Assembly: GCA_944472155.2 (NCBI GenBank)
Contig: OX235271.1
Span: 79,344,256-79,408,255, forward strand
Length of the DNA: 64,000 nucleotides
Origin: Trichobilharzia szidati
Lineage: Eukaryota; Platyhelminthes; Trematoda; Strigeidida; Schistosomatidae
Direction of reading: 5' to 3'
Shown: positions 42,957-53,935 of the stretch, one piece after another
How positions within the stretch are numbered: position 1 is the stretch's first letter
How the letters are laid out: every line of letters starts with the position of its first letter
The notes under the pieces: generated by a model
Database searches by the model: none
Seen by the model: the letters and a program-made list of their open reading frames with translations, nothing else
What the model was told of the DNA's origin: nothing
Position numbers and translations under genes: made by a program

Positions 42957-45900
42957 CTAGGCGTTATAGTGTTCTAATAGCTCATGCGTTTTGGAAATAA
43001 GTGGTGCGGTGTGATTGGCATAGTCATTGGGATGAAGCAGTTTATATAGCAAGCGTTTGAAGGTTATAATAGAGTGACAGGTCCTTATTTCTAGGGGTAA
43101 ACTGTTCCAGATCTTAGAGTACATGACTGTGAAGAAGTTTGCACGGAGTGCTGTCTTACAGTTTTTCCTAGAAACTGTGCACGTTTGGTTACGAAGGTTG
43201 TAAGAGCCTTCCGGTGAGAACTGTATCTCCTTGCTGTCTGAGAATGATATTTTATGCAAGACTTTAAAAAAGAATGTTAGGTTAATGCTCAGTCGTCTCA
43301 TCCAGAGTAGGTCGATACCTAGAGTTATACACCTTGATGTGTAGTCCTTTTCGCAGTCAAATCCTAGTAGTTTAGACGTGAAGTATCGTTGGACACTTTC
43401 TATTTTAAGTTTGTCACTTACGCGAGTGCTGCTGAGAATAAATGGACAATATTCAAGTAGTGGTCTGACACAAGTTTTATATAATAATAGCTTCGCCTCG
43501 TAGTTGTGGAAATTCCTGAGTATGCATCCTAGGAGCATCCTCGATTTACGCGTCTGTGTCGCCACTTGCTCAGAAAATGTCAAGTCACTAGAGTACCTGA
43601 GTCCTAGGTCAACAACACTTTGGAGTTTAGGCAAGTCAAGAGATTCAAGTACCAGTTTAATATTTATTGAGGGTGCACCGAAACAGATCCAACCACATTT
43701 TTTAAGGTTGAATTTTAGGTTCGATGTGGAGGACCATGCAGTTACTTTATCTTGTTCTTCCTGAACAGCTTTCTGAAAGCATCCTAGGTCATCACAGTGG
43801 AATGTGTAAGCTACTTTAAGATCATCTGCAAAGATGAATGGTTTACCAATTGAGAAACAGCTGCATATGGCGTTGACATATAGAGTGAATAGAAGGGGGC
43901 CTAAGACGCTACCTTGATCTACTCCGGAAGTGACTGGACTGGGCTTAGAATTTACAGACCCCAGCCTAACTACTTGGGACATATTGTTAAGGAATGATTC
44001 AATCCATCCTAATAATGGGTTACTTATTCCTAAGGAGTTTAGCTTATTTATTAGAAGCAAATGGTCAACGCGGTCAAAGGCTTTGGATATGTCGAAGTAG
44101 ATGACTAGTACTAGTTGTTGTTTGTCTCGGCTGCTAGTTATATAGTTAAAGAAGTCAAGGTGACATGTCATGCATGATCTGGATTTTAGGAATCCATGTT
44201 GGTTTGGACTTAGAATATTGCAGCTGAGCATATGTTTGAGGATATCATCTTTAACTATTCGTTCAATGATTCCAGATACTATGGGTGTAATATTGATTGG
44301 CCTATAGTTGTTGACTTCAGTTTTTGATCCGGATTTGTGTTTAGGTACTATAAATGTCGTTTTCCATTTATCTGGATAGGTTTGGCTTTCTAGGGACATT
44401 GTAAAAATCTTAAGTAATAAAACGGAAATGTCAGAACCACCGTGTTTATAAAGATACGATGGCATACCGTCAAAACCGGCACTGCTAGAGCTTTTAAGAG
44501 TATTAACGGCTTGGTTAATATTAGAGTAAGTGAAATGAACTGTAGTGATTTGTTTCAGCGTTGAAGATGAAGGGAGTTCTATTTTAGATTGTAAGCCGAG
44601 AAGTGGACTTGTAGGCTTAAGGTAGTTAGCTGCAAACGTCTCATTAAACAGTTCACACATGTCTGCATGGTTGCTGTATAGTTTGCCCTTGTTTATAAGG
44701 AGAGAAATTTTATGGCTTTGGCGATTCATTCGTTTCTTTAGTATTTCTGTGAGAGCACCTACTCTGGTGGTGCTGGCTAGTGCCGTGCATTCTTCATTTC
44801 TCATACGCAAGTTATGAGCTTGCGAGATGGAGCTAAAAGTACTAAGTATTGACCCTAGTGTACTAAAGTCGTGTCGCCTGAAGTAACTTGTTGACAGTCT
44901 TTTCAGTTTCCAACGATCCTTTGGCTTTATGAATGTCTTTCTATGTGGGGAAAACTTTAGTGTTTGAAATGGGATGACAGCATCTAAGCATGTGTTGGAA
45001 TTATAGTAAAAGATGTCTAGAGCTTTCGAGAGGCTATCAGTATAGAAGTACTCACTCCATTCTGAGGATCTTAGCATTGATTTCACTAGAGTCCAGTCAG
45101 CCTTCCTGTAGTTCCTGTAAGTTATTTGTTGTGAAGTAGGGGTATGGGTTGCATTGCTACTTGACGGAAGTGGCACTGCACACAGCACTGTTTTGTGGTC
45201 ACTCCCTGAAAACTCAGAACCTGCTAGGGTAGAAAGGGGACTTATATTGTGGCAGAAGATTAAGTCTAGTACGTTATTACCTCTTGTAGGGGTTGTGACA
45301 GTCTGCTTCCAGCCAAGTATACCCAGTGTGCCTAAGAACTTATCAAGTTTAGTTGGACCTGTGGGTATTTCCCAGTTGATTTCTGGTAAGTTAAAGTCTC
45401 CACATAGGATCTTATGATCGTAGTGGAGGGTGGATAATTGTTCCAGAGTATTAATAAGTTGGGTCTCGTAATTACTAAAGGTGCCAGGTGCTCTGTAGGT
45501 GCATCCAATTAATACTATTGCGTTATTTAAGTGTAAGTTAACCCATAAAGTCTCAGGCATGTTAAGTGTACTACTTTCTACCTGTGATACAGTAAGTGCA
45601 TTCAGAAAGTACATGAGACAACCCGCTCCCTTACCACCTTCCCTGTCACACCGAAATTGTGTATAGTTATCTAAGCTTATCTCTTCATCCAGTATGTTCG
45701 AGTTACACCAGGATTCAGTGATGACAATTATAGGGGGTTTGTATATTACTGTGAGTGCTCTGAGCATCGGTAGTTTATTTAGAACGGATCTAGCATTTAT
45801 GAGGATTAGGTAAAGATGAGATTTGAAATAGCATTTGAAGTATTTAAGTTCGTTAATCAGCCCCGAATGTGGTTCAGCACCCAGTAGTACTGTTTGACAT

Positions 45901-46154
45901 GACGACCCTATGTTAAGAGGAGTTTCAACATCATGTTCACCTATGTCTATCGAGTTGGTGTGTGCTGTTTTCGGTGAAGAATTGAGCGTTGGAGTACTGG
46001 ATGTGCTATAGGCTAAGGCATTTTTATTTTTAGTTAAGCTAGAAACGGGGGTAGGGATCTTTATTTGACCTAAACTTGTGCATGTATCAAGTGTGCTTAA
46101 TGGATGCGGCTGAACTAGACTGTTCCTATATTCATGCAAAGGGAGAGCCAGCAT
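42957..46154 (-). CDS. Retrotransposon A ORF2: APE endonuclease + reverse transcriptase
   Basis: The protein has 1065 residues. The AP-like endonuclease (about 115-325) shows LINARSVLNK (N120), ITESW (E147), GDFNLPEINW (D253, N255), VLDLIF (D297) and GSDHK (D319, H320). The reverse transcriptase (about 595-800) shows NYRPINITP, QHGFLKSRSC, YFDISKAFD (D688), QGSVLGPLLFTLYVN and FADD (775-778). A C-terminal region follows with YKTCVRPLLEYCPFIL and an IWNSLPLEIR motif. All catalytic residues I can check are present, so the enzyme may be functional. It nicks target DNA and primes reverse transcription of its own RNA. The ATG overlaps the stop of the preceding ORF (TAATG). Confidence 0.93.
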   Translation of the reverse strand: MLALPLHEYRNSLVQPHPLSTLDTCTSLGQIKIPTPVSSLTKNKNALAYSTSSTPTLNSSPKTAHTNSIDIGEHDVETPLNIGSSCQTVLLGAEPHSGLINELKYFKCYFKSHLYLILINARSVLNKLPMLRALTVIYKPPIIVITESWCNSNILDEEISLDNYTQFRCDREGGKGAGCLMYFLNALTVSQVESSTLNMPETLWVNLHLNNAIVLIGCTYRAPGTFSNYETQLINTLEQLSTLHYDHKILCGDFNLPEINWEIPTGPTKLDKFLGTLGILGWKQTVTTPTRGNNVLDLIFCHNISPLSTLAGSEFSGSDHKTVLCAVPLPSSSNATHTPTSQQITYRNYRKADWTLVKSMLRSSEWSEYFYTDSLSKALDIFYYNSNTCLDAVIPFQTLKFSPHRKTFIKPKDRWKLKRLSTSYFRRHDFSTLGSILSTFSSISQAHNLRMRNEECTALASTTRVGALTEILKKRMNRQSHKISLLINKGKLYSNHADMCELFNETFAANYLKPTSPLLGLQSKIELPSSSTLKQITTVHFTYSNINQAVNTLKSSSSAGFDGMPSYLYKHGGSDISVLLLKIFTMSLESQTYPDKWKTTFIVPKHKSGSKTEVNNYRPINITPIVSGIIERIVKDDILKHMLSCNILSPNQHGFLKSRSCMTCHLDFFNYITSSRDKQQLVLVIYFDISKAFDRVDHLLLINKLNSLGISNPLLGWIESFLNNMSQVVRLGSVNSKPSPVTSGVDQGSVLGPLLFTLYVNAICSCFSIGKPFIFADDLKVAYTFHCDDLGCFQKAVQEEQDKVTAWSSTSNLKFNLKKCGWICFGAPSINIKLVLESLDLPKLQSVVDLGLRYSSDLTFSEQVATQTRKSRMLLGCILRNFHNYEAKLLLYKTCVRPLLEYCPFILSSTRVSDKLKIESVQRYFTSKLLGFDCEKDYTSRCITLGIDLLWMRRLSINLTFFFKVLHKISFSDSKEIQFSPEGSYNLRNQTCTVSRKNCKTALRANFFTVMYSKIWNSLPLEIRTCHSIITFKRLLYKLLHPNDYANHTAPLISKTHELLEHYNA

Positions 46155-46576
46155 TAACGGTTTAGGAGTGTTAACATCCCTACCAGCTGTTTTTTCAACG
46201 CTGACAGGGACGCAGGGGATAAAAAATGATTAGGACCTTGTGGAGACCATGGTTTATTATTCGACTTACTGTTAGGTACTAGTTGTGTCCTTGTATGGGT
46301 GTCGTGTGTACTGCTTTGTGGGTTAGTTCCCAGCAGACTTTTACCATATATCCGATCAAAATTTATTTGCGTGCCATACTGTGAACACCCTGAGTTGTTG
46401 GTGGTCGAGTTCTGACTTTTGTCACTTGTACTCTTGAGGGTGGCATTGTTTTGGCGTTGGTTATCAGTGTGGGCCATGGTGCTATTTCGCACGTTGTGGG
46501 TGCCAATACTATTGACCGTGGGGAATGTGGGCTTACTTATACTGCCATTGTTGTTGTTGGCATGATTTGGGGTCAT
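46154..46576 (-). CDS. Retrotransposon A middle ORF (140 aa)
   Basis: A hydrophilic Asn/Ser/Thr-rich frame with no recognised domain. Its ATG overlaps the ORF1 stop (ATGA at 46576-46573) and its TAA overlaps the ORF2 ATG (TAATG at 46156-46152). This exact coupling on both sides argues that it is translated by termination-reinitiation and is not a chance frame. It may instead have arisen from a split of a longer ORF1 or ORF2. The dead element B has a longer frame in the same place. Confidence 0.65.
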   Translation of the reverse strand: MTPNHANNNNGSISKPTFPTVNSIGTHNVRNSTMAHTDNQRQNNATLKSTSDKSQNSTTNNSGCSQYGTQINFDRIYGKSLLGTNPQSSTHDTHTRTQLVPNSKSNNKPWSPQGPNHFLSPASLSALKKQLVGMLTLLNR

Positions 46577-47733
46577 ATTCTTCTTTTTTTTCCAATGGAC
46601 TTATGGCTAGGAGATGGCAGGGTCGACTTTCGGGGAATTTTGACTTTTTGTCCGGGATTATTTGGTGACATGTCTATATCTACGGTGATAGGTGGTATAG
46701 ATTTATTGACTATTTGATTGCAATCTTGTGGCCTTGCGGTTGGTGTCGCTCTCTGAGAAGATAATTCTGTGTGGTTTGAGAGGGGTGGCGCGGTGGATTC
46801 CATGGTATCTCTCAAAGGGATGGGTATAATTGCTGCTTGCAATGTCCTATTGTTTATTCCACAATTAGACTCGGTGTGATAATTATATACGCGCCTTTCT
46901 ATGACGGTCTTGTCCACCGCAACCTTTATTAGTTTGTAATTTCTGGCTTGCGATAGGGTGTGTTGGGAGTGGATAAATTTTCTGACCTCAGCCGGTGTTT
47001 CAAACTGAAAACGAATAGGACAACACTTTTCATGTTGACTCTTCTTCAGCCTGTAGCACTTAGTCTTGGAGTTGGGCATTTTCGCCTCACTAAGTAAGAT
47101 GCGCTGTACGTTTTTTAGTGCCTCATTGTCCGGAACGTTGTAGACAATAGCATTTAGTTTAGCATCGAGTCGTTTTGTTACTTCTGTAGTAACAAAGTTA
47201 ATGAGGTTATCCGCCTTAGATACCGATTCCGTGTCAAGTTTGTTAAGGTCTATAGTTTTCATGAGGATAGTTAAGGGTGTCAGTTCACAGACCTGCGATC
47301 TGATATCGCTGATCTGATCTGATAATTTGGATATTTTGGTATTGGTTTCAGAAATTCCAGGATTTACTGACTTGTTTTTTATTTCCCTTAACTCGGCCTT
47401 AAGTTCTCCTATAGACAACTTTAGAAGTTCTATTTCAGAAGATAGTACTGAAACAGAGCTTGAAGGCTGGAGCTTTTCGATAAGTACATAAGGTGAAGGG
47501 AGGGTTTCTGTGTCAGCAGAGGGTACTAAATTTTTGGGAGTAGTGCTAATACTAGTTGTCAGTGCAGTTTTATCCTCTGATTCAGCTCGACGCTTACGAC
47601 ACACAAGTAGGTTATGTGGCTCACTATAACCATTTGTGGGGAGTGTGTTGCTTGATGTAGCAATCAGCGACTTAAAATTAGTCGTCAGATTTACAGGGGA
47701 TTGAGTTCGTTGCTTTTTACTTTGGTTAACCAT
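46573..47733 (-). CDS. Retrotransposon A ORF1, coiled-coil nucleic-acid-binding protein
   Basis: The protein has 386 residues. A basic N-terminus (CRKRR near 45-49) precedes a heptad-like coiled coil at about 98-148. A region at about 190-280 follows, with NAIVYNVPDNEA and CPIRFQFETPAEVRKFI, which resembles the RRM-like core of LINE ORF1 proteins. The tail is rich in Pro/Ser/Thr and ends in a KKRR cluster. By family role it coats the element RNA in the RNP. The start ATG at 47733 is the first in the frame after the leader. A related but shorter ORF1 lies at 47867-48847. Confidence 0.8.
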   Translation of the reverse strand: MVNQSKKQRTQSPVNLTTNFKSLIATSSNTLPTNGYSEPHNLLVCRKRRAESEDKTALTTSISTTPKNLVPSADTETLPSPYVLIEKLQPSSSVSVLSSEIELLKLSIGELKAELREIKNKSVNPGISETNTKISKLSDQISDIRSQVCELTPLTILMKTIDLNKLDTESVSKADNLINFVTTEVTKRLDAKLNAIVYNVPDNEALKNVQRILLSEAKMPNSKTKCYRLKKSQHEKCCPIRFQFETPAEVRKFIHSQHTLSQARNYKLIKVAVDKTVIERRVYNYHTESNCGINNRTLQAAIIPIPLRDTMESTAPPLSNHTELSSQRATPTARPQDCNQIVNKSIPPITVDIDMSPNNPGQKVKIPRKSTLPSPSHKSIGKKRRI

Positions 47734-47866
47734 AATTATTTGATATGAGAGTTATTAGTTATAGGTATAGAGGTAGTACAGTACTTGTGCAAATATTACA
47801 ACAAGATAAATTTTATGTAACGAATCACGCAAAAATGTAACGCAAACGTTGGATGTACCGCTACTA

Positions 47867-48847
47867 TCACCTTGAATTTACGCCAACCTGGGTGGCCACA
47901 TGTGATTGCTGCTTCACAGTTGCTGGGCTACGAGGTTGTGCGGTATATGACTTCTGGGGAGATTCAGAGTATACGACTGAATTCAGCTTAGACGTTTTCG
48001 AGGGTATGGCATTCGTGTCAGCGTGCAAGGGATGTACGTCATTACTATGATCTGTTGACATTTCTATGTCTGCGATTTCAGTATTTAGAACTGAGTCTTC
48101 AACAGTTACTTGACTACTGTAAGTTTGTGTATGCGATATTATCTGGTGCTCTTGGTCATTAGGCAATACAACGAGGGAAGTATTAACAACGGTTGTCTTA
48201 TTGGAGTTATCTTCATTTAGTTTACCTGCGCGGCTTTGGCAAAGAGTTAAATTAGGTACAATCCTGATATTGGTGTAGGGTGTTGAGGAGCCGAGAATTT
48301 TACCAGACTCCAAAAATTTCTTAGCTAGGTCAACAGACTTAAATTTGAAGAGTACTGGACATGGGTGGTTTGCAGATTTCTTACGAAGACTCAGAACCTG
48401 GCAGTCAGATAGTGAAATGTCGCACGCCTGTAGACGGACTGCTTTAAGTTTGACAATAGGGACATTGTTTGGTATGTTATATCCCAAGACATTATATGAG
48501 GACATGACCCTCTTTACAGCCTCTGCAGTCGAAACGTCTAGCAGGCGCTCATATTTGAGAAGTGAATCTAAGCAAATTTCTTGTGATAGATCACCAAGTT
48601 GGATGAAAGGAGTGATACTTTCAAATTTATCCCGCAGGTCTGATATGGATTTCTGAAGGATCTGTAAATAACTAGTGTTACGGGCTACATTATCAGTTAG
48701 TTCTTCCATTAAATTTGGTACTATAACTCTCGGTGTATCGATTGGTCTTAGTGCGAATTCGTCGTCAGTACTAATGTTTTTGGTGATCTGCCGACTATCT
48801 GATGCTAGGCTCTTAACAGTACTAACTCGTTTAACAACTTTGACCAT
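47867..48847 (-). CDS. Related retrotransposon ORF1 (326 aa), probably of element B
   Basis: It aligns by eye with ORF1 of element A: GYNIPNN against VYNVPDN, CPVLFKFKSVDLAKKF against CPIRFQFETPAEVRKF, and ADIEMS against VDIDMS. It is open throughout, with the stop at 47869-47867 just before the leader of element A. The simplest reading is that element A inserted at the end of this ORF and separated it from the linker and ORF2 at 42.1-38.7 kb. A separate, 3'-truncated element is the alternative. Confidence 0.7.
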   Translation of the reverse strand: MVKVVKRVSTVKSLASDSRQITKNISTDDEFALRPIDTPRVIVPNLMEELTDNVARNTSYLQILQKSISDLRDKFESITPFIQLGDLSQEICLDSLLKYERLLDVSTAEAVKRVMSSYNVLGYNIPNNVPIVKLKAVRLQACDISLSDCQVLSLRKKSANHPCPVLFKFKSVDLAKKFLESGKILGSSTPYTNIRIVPNLTLCQSRAGKLNEDNSNKTTVVNTSLVVLPNDQEHQIISHTQTYSSQVTVEDSVLNTEIADIEMSTDHSNDVHPLHADTNAIPSKTSKLNSVVYSESPQKSYTAQPRSPATVKQQSHVATQVGVNSR

Positions 48848-50480
48848 GATGGAGTTAAAGATTATATTAATTTCTCAAAAACTGATAAAAGTGTGTGAAA
48901 TGCTGTTATATTATCTAAATAGATAAAACAACGATAAACAGATATGAATGTGTAAAATACAAACTAAAAATAGACCACTATCAAATAAGTTAACTCTGAT
49001 AATCATAAACCACAAAACTAAGGACTTCTCTGTAGTTCTTTTGTGATAGATTGCTCTTTATTCACATGAATTTGACTGGATTCAAACAGTATTCTGGCGG
49101 TGATAAAATTTGGATATTTAGCTACCGGAGGTGCAACCAATATCAGTTATAATTGTGAAGTAGTCAAATATAGACTGCGATATTCCAGAATGGGAAAAAT
49201 TATTTCCACGTAATATGGAGAGATTGTAACGTCGTACACGAAGCGCGCACATTTCTTGAAATAACTTGTTACAGTCATTCTTCAAGCTAGTGTTTCCTAC
49301 AGGAGTATACATACTTGGATGTTATCGGTCGCTTTATAGTTTTTGGATCCCTTAGTATTACCCACTAGTCAATATATGTGATGTAATTTTGCTGCAAATA
49401 GTACACTTACCTAAAACCAATCATCAGGGATTTCTCGACACCGTCTATTGAGCTTATGATAAATGAACAACATACTGAGTTAGTCTCACAGGGTCTGTCG
49501 AGATCACGGTTCTCGCACGCAGTGGGCTTATACCCCTGGAGCAACAGTAAAAGTGGTGAATTCGCGAATGCCTACTTCTAGCCATCGAAAGTGCTAATTT
49601 CTACTATGATTTTCTCTATATTATGAAGCGACAGTCCTTCCAATATCTTACTTGCGATGTCAATACCATGCTTTTGCTTCTCACAAGGAGGTGACTACCT
49701 AATGTTTTCCATTGGACTGACTGTGGTTTCCATGCTAGAATGATAGAACCAGAAGTTCAACTTACTATATGGAGACGAGAACCAAGTGGTGAGACAGCAG
49801 ATAAAACTTGAGCAACTTGAGAAATAAACTATTCGGTGAAGTGCTACGAGCCAGCCACCCGGTGCCTCACCAGTGAGGTAAGATTTGCCTGGCTACCAAC
49901 TGACAACGTGAGCCCCAGCAACACGAAAAGGGAGGAAGGGGTTTTCAGATTAAGTCTGCCAACAGATTTCAGCACTGATTATATATAGTCTAGGCTTTCC
50001 CACAGTTAAAACACGAGGTGACTTGATAAAAATTCATGTGTTTTAAATATATGGGAAATAACACGACTACACTAAGGTAACAATGCAAAATAACTATCAT
50101 TTGAGGAAAGACAAAATTATACAAAACCATACTGATGGGGAGAACAAAATAAGCAATTAATTATGCTTGCTTTAAAATAAAATGACACAATTCAACAGTC
50201 ATCCAAGGTCAACATGAAGTGGTAGGAGTTTATACCAGTATCGCAAATAATCGCATGATATTCACGATAGACAAGGTTTGGTCATTTCGTTTGGTATACC
50301 GTCATGTAGTCTGTCTGTCTGTCACTCTTAATAGAGGCTTCTTGGGAAGAAAAATAAAGTCACCACACCCTGAAGGGACCTTAACTGCATCAGCAAAAAA
50401 ATTAAAATTCGGTATGCATAATCTCATCAAATTTTGTTTCTTCCGTTGACGCATACAAGGGAATCAGTCATTCTGGCTGC
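48848..50480. other. Intergenic, probably repeat-rich
   Basis: The first part may be the 5' leader of element B. From 49480 to 49950 the sequence is less AT-rich, with no long frame. No gene was recognised. Confidence 0.35.
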
Positions 50481-51043
50481 TTGAACAGTTTTGGGCTAGC
50501 TTCCAGTTGGCTTCAACTAGAAGTAACGTTAACGATATATGCGTGGACATCTATCCTGCTAATCTTTGGCTTCGAGAACCTACCTGATGACCCTTTAGCT
50601 TGGCCCAACCAAACTGGTGTCCAAGCTGCACTTAACGCCATCTCAACTAGTGAAGTGATAATATGGCTGATAAGTGGCATATTTTTTTGTGATGATGTGG
50701 AAAGAGTATGGAGATGCACATTCCCAAATAACGCAGTCGCCGCGTTATTGACTCTTGAAAATCATTTTGGCCACAATGTGTTTCAACTAGCACATGTGGA
50801 CAAATTTACCCGTGAAGACGGAGCGGCTGAGATTCAGTTGATTTGACGGACATCTTTGATCCTCTACAGCCTACTCTGACAGGGAACCTGATAAGAAAGA
50901 GAAAAACTGCGTGTTTTGTATCCACTGCGATTCCTTATAGATATGCGAAGGACCAACTCACACGCCCATGCGATGACACGACTCTTTGTTGGGTCCAAAG
51001 TCATTTTGCTGATGAAGAAGCGTGCCTACCACTTCTAAATTAA
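50481..51043 (+). other. Unassigned coding-like stretch (two overlapping frames)
   Basis: A 121-codon frame (50481-50846) is followed by a 66-codon frame (50843-51043) in a different register. The composition is protein-like, with segments such as PDDPLAWPNQTGVQAALNA and CFVSTAIPYRYAKDQLTRPC, but I recognise no domain. It adjoins a gypsy remnant and may be part of an LTR element or a captured gene fragment broken by a frameshift. Confidence 0.3.
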
Positions 51044-51229
51044 CATTAAACCAAAATGTAACTCAATTTTATGCGTATCTTTAAAATCACTGAAAATTGC
51101 TTTTTGCATAAAGGAAACAGACAGGCCAAACGTCTTTGTAATTTTCCGAAAAATACGTGTGTGTTTCTAGAAGACAGTGAGTAAATTTTTATAATTAGGT
51201 GTGTTTATTTCGCTAATCACTCGTTCTGT

Positions 51230-52030
51230 GGTCTGCTTAGAAATTTTCCAGTGGTTCAGTATTAGGAATTTTTACTCGCCTACGAGTCATGGAAGTTTCC
51301 ATGTCAGTGTCAGGAGTGTCAACTACCGTTTGCGGGGCCCTTAAATCATTATTTCGGCGGGGGAATCGTTGTCCAGTCAGAACGGTTTTAACCTGGAAAC
51401 ACTAACATTGTCCGTGACATTGCTCCGTTTAATCGCAGCGTTTCGAGCGTTTTTTAATTATTCAAAAATGTTCTTCGTATGGTGGACAGGCAGTTGCGTA
51501 TTATCGAATACCACCCACACACATGGGCAGGAATCCAAGTCCCTGATAATGCACGCCGCTCTTGATTGCTCCCGTGGGGCCTTAAGTTAGCAGTTTGTAG
51601 GCGTTGTCCACCGGCATATTTGGCCTGGGCAAGTTTGTTTTCGTCGGCAGTAGGACTAATAAAGTCGCCGTGGAGTTTCAGAGCGGTTTCAAATACTAAT
51701 TCTGCGGCAAAGCACTGAGCATCAGCTTCCATTGTTGTTCGTATACTAGATATTACCAGCGGTGGGAATTCCGTCCGGTAAGTTGGGACAATGCAGACTC
51801 CAGCTTTCGATGAGAGCGTCCTATCAAATAGTTGTCTCGACAGTTACATGCTGAACAACAGACTCGGTGTGACCCAAGGGACTTTAACGAGTTGTTTTAA
51901 AAAGATTTGACTCAAACTGAGCTCCTATGTCAGTAGTTATTGTTATGTGTATTCCGTTCATTACTGCCCATTGTTAACAAACTCCTTTGCCACCGCTCCC
52001 GCCGTAGCACCAGTAAGTTGTGTAGTTACT
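51230..52030 (-). mobile_element. Ty3/gypsy LTR retrotransposon remnant (integrase end of pol)
   Basis: The minus strand carries a decayed integrase core (TTDIGAQFESNLF), then 'DAQCFAAELVFETALKLHGD' and 'FISPTADENK', which resemble the region after the integrase catalytic core of schistosome gypsy-type elements. A degraded C-terminal tail reaches about 51250. Stops and frameshifts are frequent. No LTR could be delimited. Confidence 0.65.
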
Positions 52031-52239
52031 GCTGACTGTTTCAAATTAGGTCCGGGTAGCAACAGAGGTAATTACGGTTACAGAGTAAGCAGGGGTAGAG
52101 TAGAGAATGATGCCATTTAAATTAGAACTAAGGTTGACCAAATAAGTTGGCTGGAAATTAAGCGTTGGTCAAATCAGTAACAGTGACAATGAGGTGTGGA
52201 AATTAAGTCAAGTGGGGCAAACATGTAGGTATCATAACT

Positions 52240-53935
52240 TTTCCCTTGGATTTCGAGTGGAATTTAGGGCTTCAACAACACATCTCCACTTTCTTCTGTT
52301 TTCTGCTGTCCTCTTCATCTGGATACACGACTGACACTAATCTCTCATTTCCTTCTCGTACGATCTCTTCCATGTCAGCACCGCACCGATGACCCATTCG
52401 CCGCTTCCCATTTGGATTCTGCCCGAGCGATGGCCTGTATTGCGCGAGATGTCATTCGACCGCCTACTCAGTGTATGCCCGACCTCCACTATCTCTTACA
52501 TGTATGTTGACCAATCGGCTCTTGGTTGGTTTGTTCTCAGTCAGAGGTTTTTGTTACTAATTCTTCCTGGCTGGCCATTTGATCTCCAGTATGGAGGCAG
52601 CGGAAGCAGCTGTTGATGAAAACCTGCAACATGCTGGAAATCCTTTTCGTTGGTGAAGTTTCTGACGCGTATAGAAGGACTGAATTGATATTAGTGTTCC
52701 TTATGCTGAGTGCAGTGCAGAAGATTTCCAAAATGTTTTCAGGTTGATAAAGGCATAAATTTCCTGACTGGCTTCGACATCTTCGTCCGTTCCACCTGTA
52801 GTTGAAACGATGTCTCCCAGGTAAGTGGAGGAGGTAACCTCTGTTAAGACTTTCCTGTTGATGGTGGCTGGTGTTAGTTGTTGTTGCTGTTGTTATTTTG
52901 TTGGTTATCTTCATCACCTTCGTCTTCTCTATGTTCATCTGCAGTCCCGTCTTTTAGATAGTCCCATCAGTCCTGTCTTTGCTTCCAGCCTGTTGAGCCA
53001 GTCAGCTGGTTTTCGCCCGCCTGCAAGTCTTCGAATTTGAATTTGTGACGTTAGACATGTATCATCCACACACGAAATCCTGATTTTCTAGAGTCTTCTT
53101 GTTGGTGGCCCGGCGTACTCCTGACTCCTCGCTCCCCACAGTCTGACGCATGATCCTTTCCACCACAATTAAGAATATCTTCGGTGACAAAAGGCAGCCA
53201 GATTGTCTTACTCCTGTATGTACTTCGAAAGCCTCCCTAAGCCTTCCGTTGTGGATCATTTGACACGTGCTACTGAGGTTGATGAAGACTTGAGGTACGC
53301 CATAGTGTTGAATTAGTTTCCAAATTACGTCTTGGTCACTAACCAAAATTTTTTTCTATTACCGTTTGTAGTTGCCTGTAGAAATCTTTCCTCTTCTCTT
53401 GTTCCAAGTTGTTTGTAGCACTGTGCGTAGCGCTGGGTAATTGTGACCTTCCTTCCTTTTGAGTTGAATCTTGCTATCATGATCCTAAGGGATGAAATTT
53501 GTTCCCATTGCATTTGGGCTCTGGCTGGCACTGATGACATCATTACGGCCACTCACTAACCATTGTGCTCGTATTCGTCGTCTGGGTGGCCGTAGTCAAT
53601 TACTGACTCTCCAGTTGATAGTTTTGACAATCCACTTCCATTCCGTCTGCTCTCGCAGATACCCAGCACTTCTATTCCATGTCTTCACATTTCGTTGGCT
53701 ACCTGGGCAGCCTTCTCAGTCTGGTACATTGTACGAACATTCCACGTACCCATTCTTATTCTTGCTTTCATCGAGAGAAGACACATTGGCAGATAGACTC
53801 GCTTCCCGAAGGCCGGCTTTTACCAGCCTGCTGTGTCCTTCCGCCTCTTCGATTCCAGCGAAGGATAGGACTGTTTGCATTTTTTTGTATTTTTAACATA
53901 TTTTCTGTGCTTTGAAGTTTCTCTAGAGGTTTCAT
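52240..53935 (-). mobile_element. RTE/SR2-like retrotransposon fragment with decayed reverse transcriptase
   Basis: From the 5' side (53552 downward) the minus strand shows 'EERFLQATTNGNRKKFWLVT', then the RT blocks 'DVIWKLIQHYGVPQVFINL' and 'FEVHTGVRQSGCLLSPKIFL'. It then shows 'MNIEKTKVMKI', 'SIRNTNINSVLLYASET' and a degraded tail to 52245. Frames are broken repeatedly, so the copy is dead. It is the longest RTE copy in the window. Confidence 0.75.

Larger units (their letters stand above)
42830..47866 (-). mobile_element. CR1/jockey-like non-LTR retrotransposon A, apparently full length
   Basis: A continuous minus-strand unit: a 5' leader (about 47866-47734), ORF1 (386 aa), a 140-aa middle ORF, and ORF2 (1065 aa) with endonuclease and reverse transcriptase, then a short 3' region. 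No stop or frameshift interrupts the three ORFs. Both outer boundaries are estimates; target-site duplications were not identified. It lies between two parts of a related dead element (38.7-42.1 kb and 47.9-48.8 kb). Confidence 0.8.

Noticed and set aside
43504..48926. Several plus-strand frames opposite the intact retrotransposon and the related ORF1
   Set aside because: They are antisense shadows of long minus-strand coding frames with clear domains.
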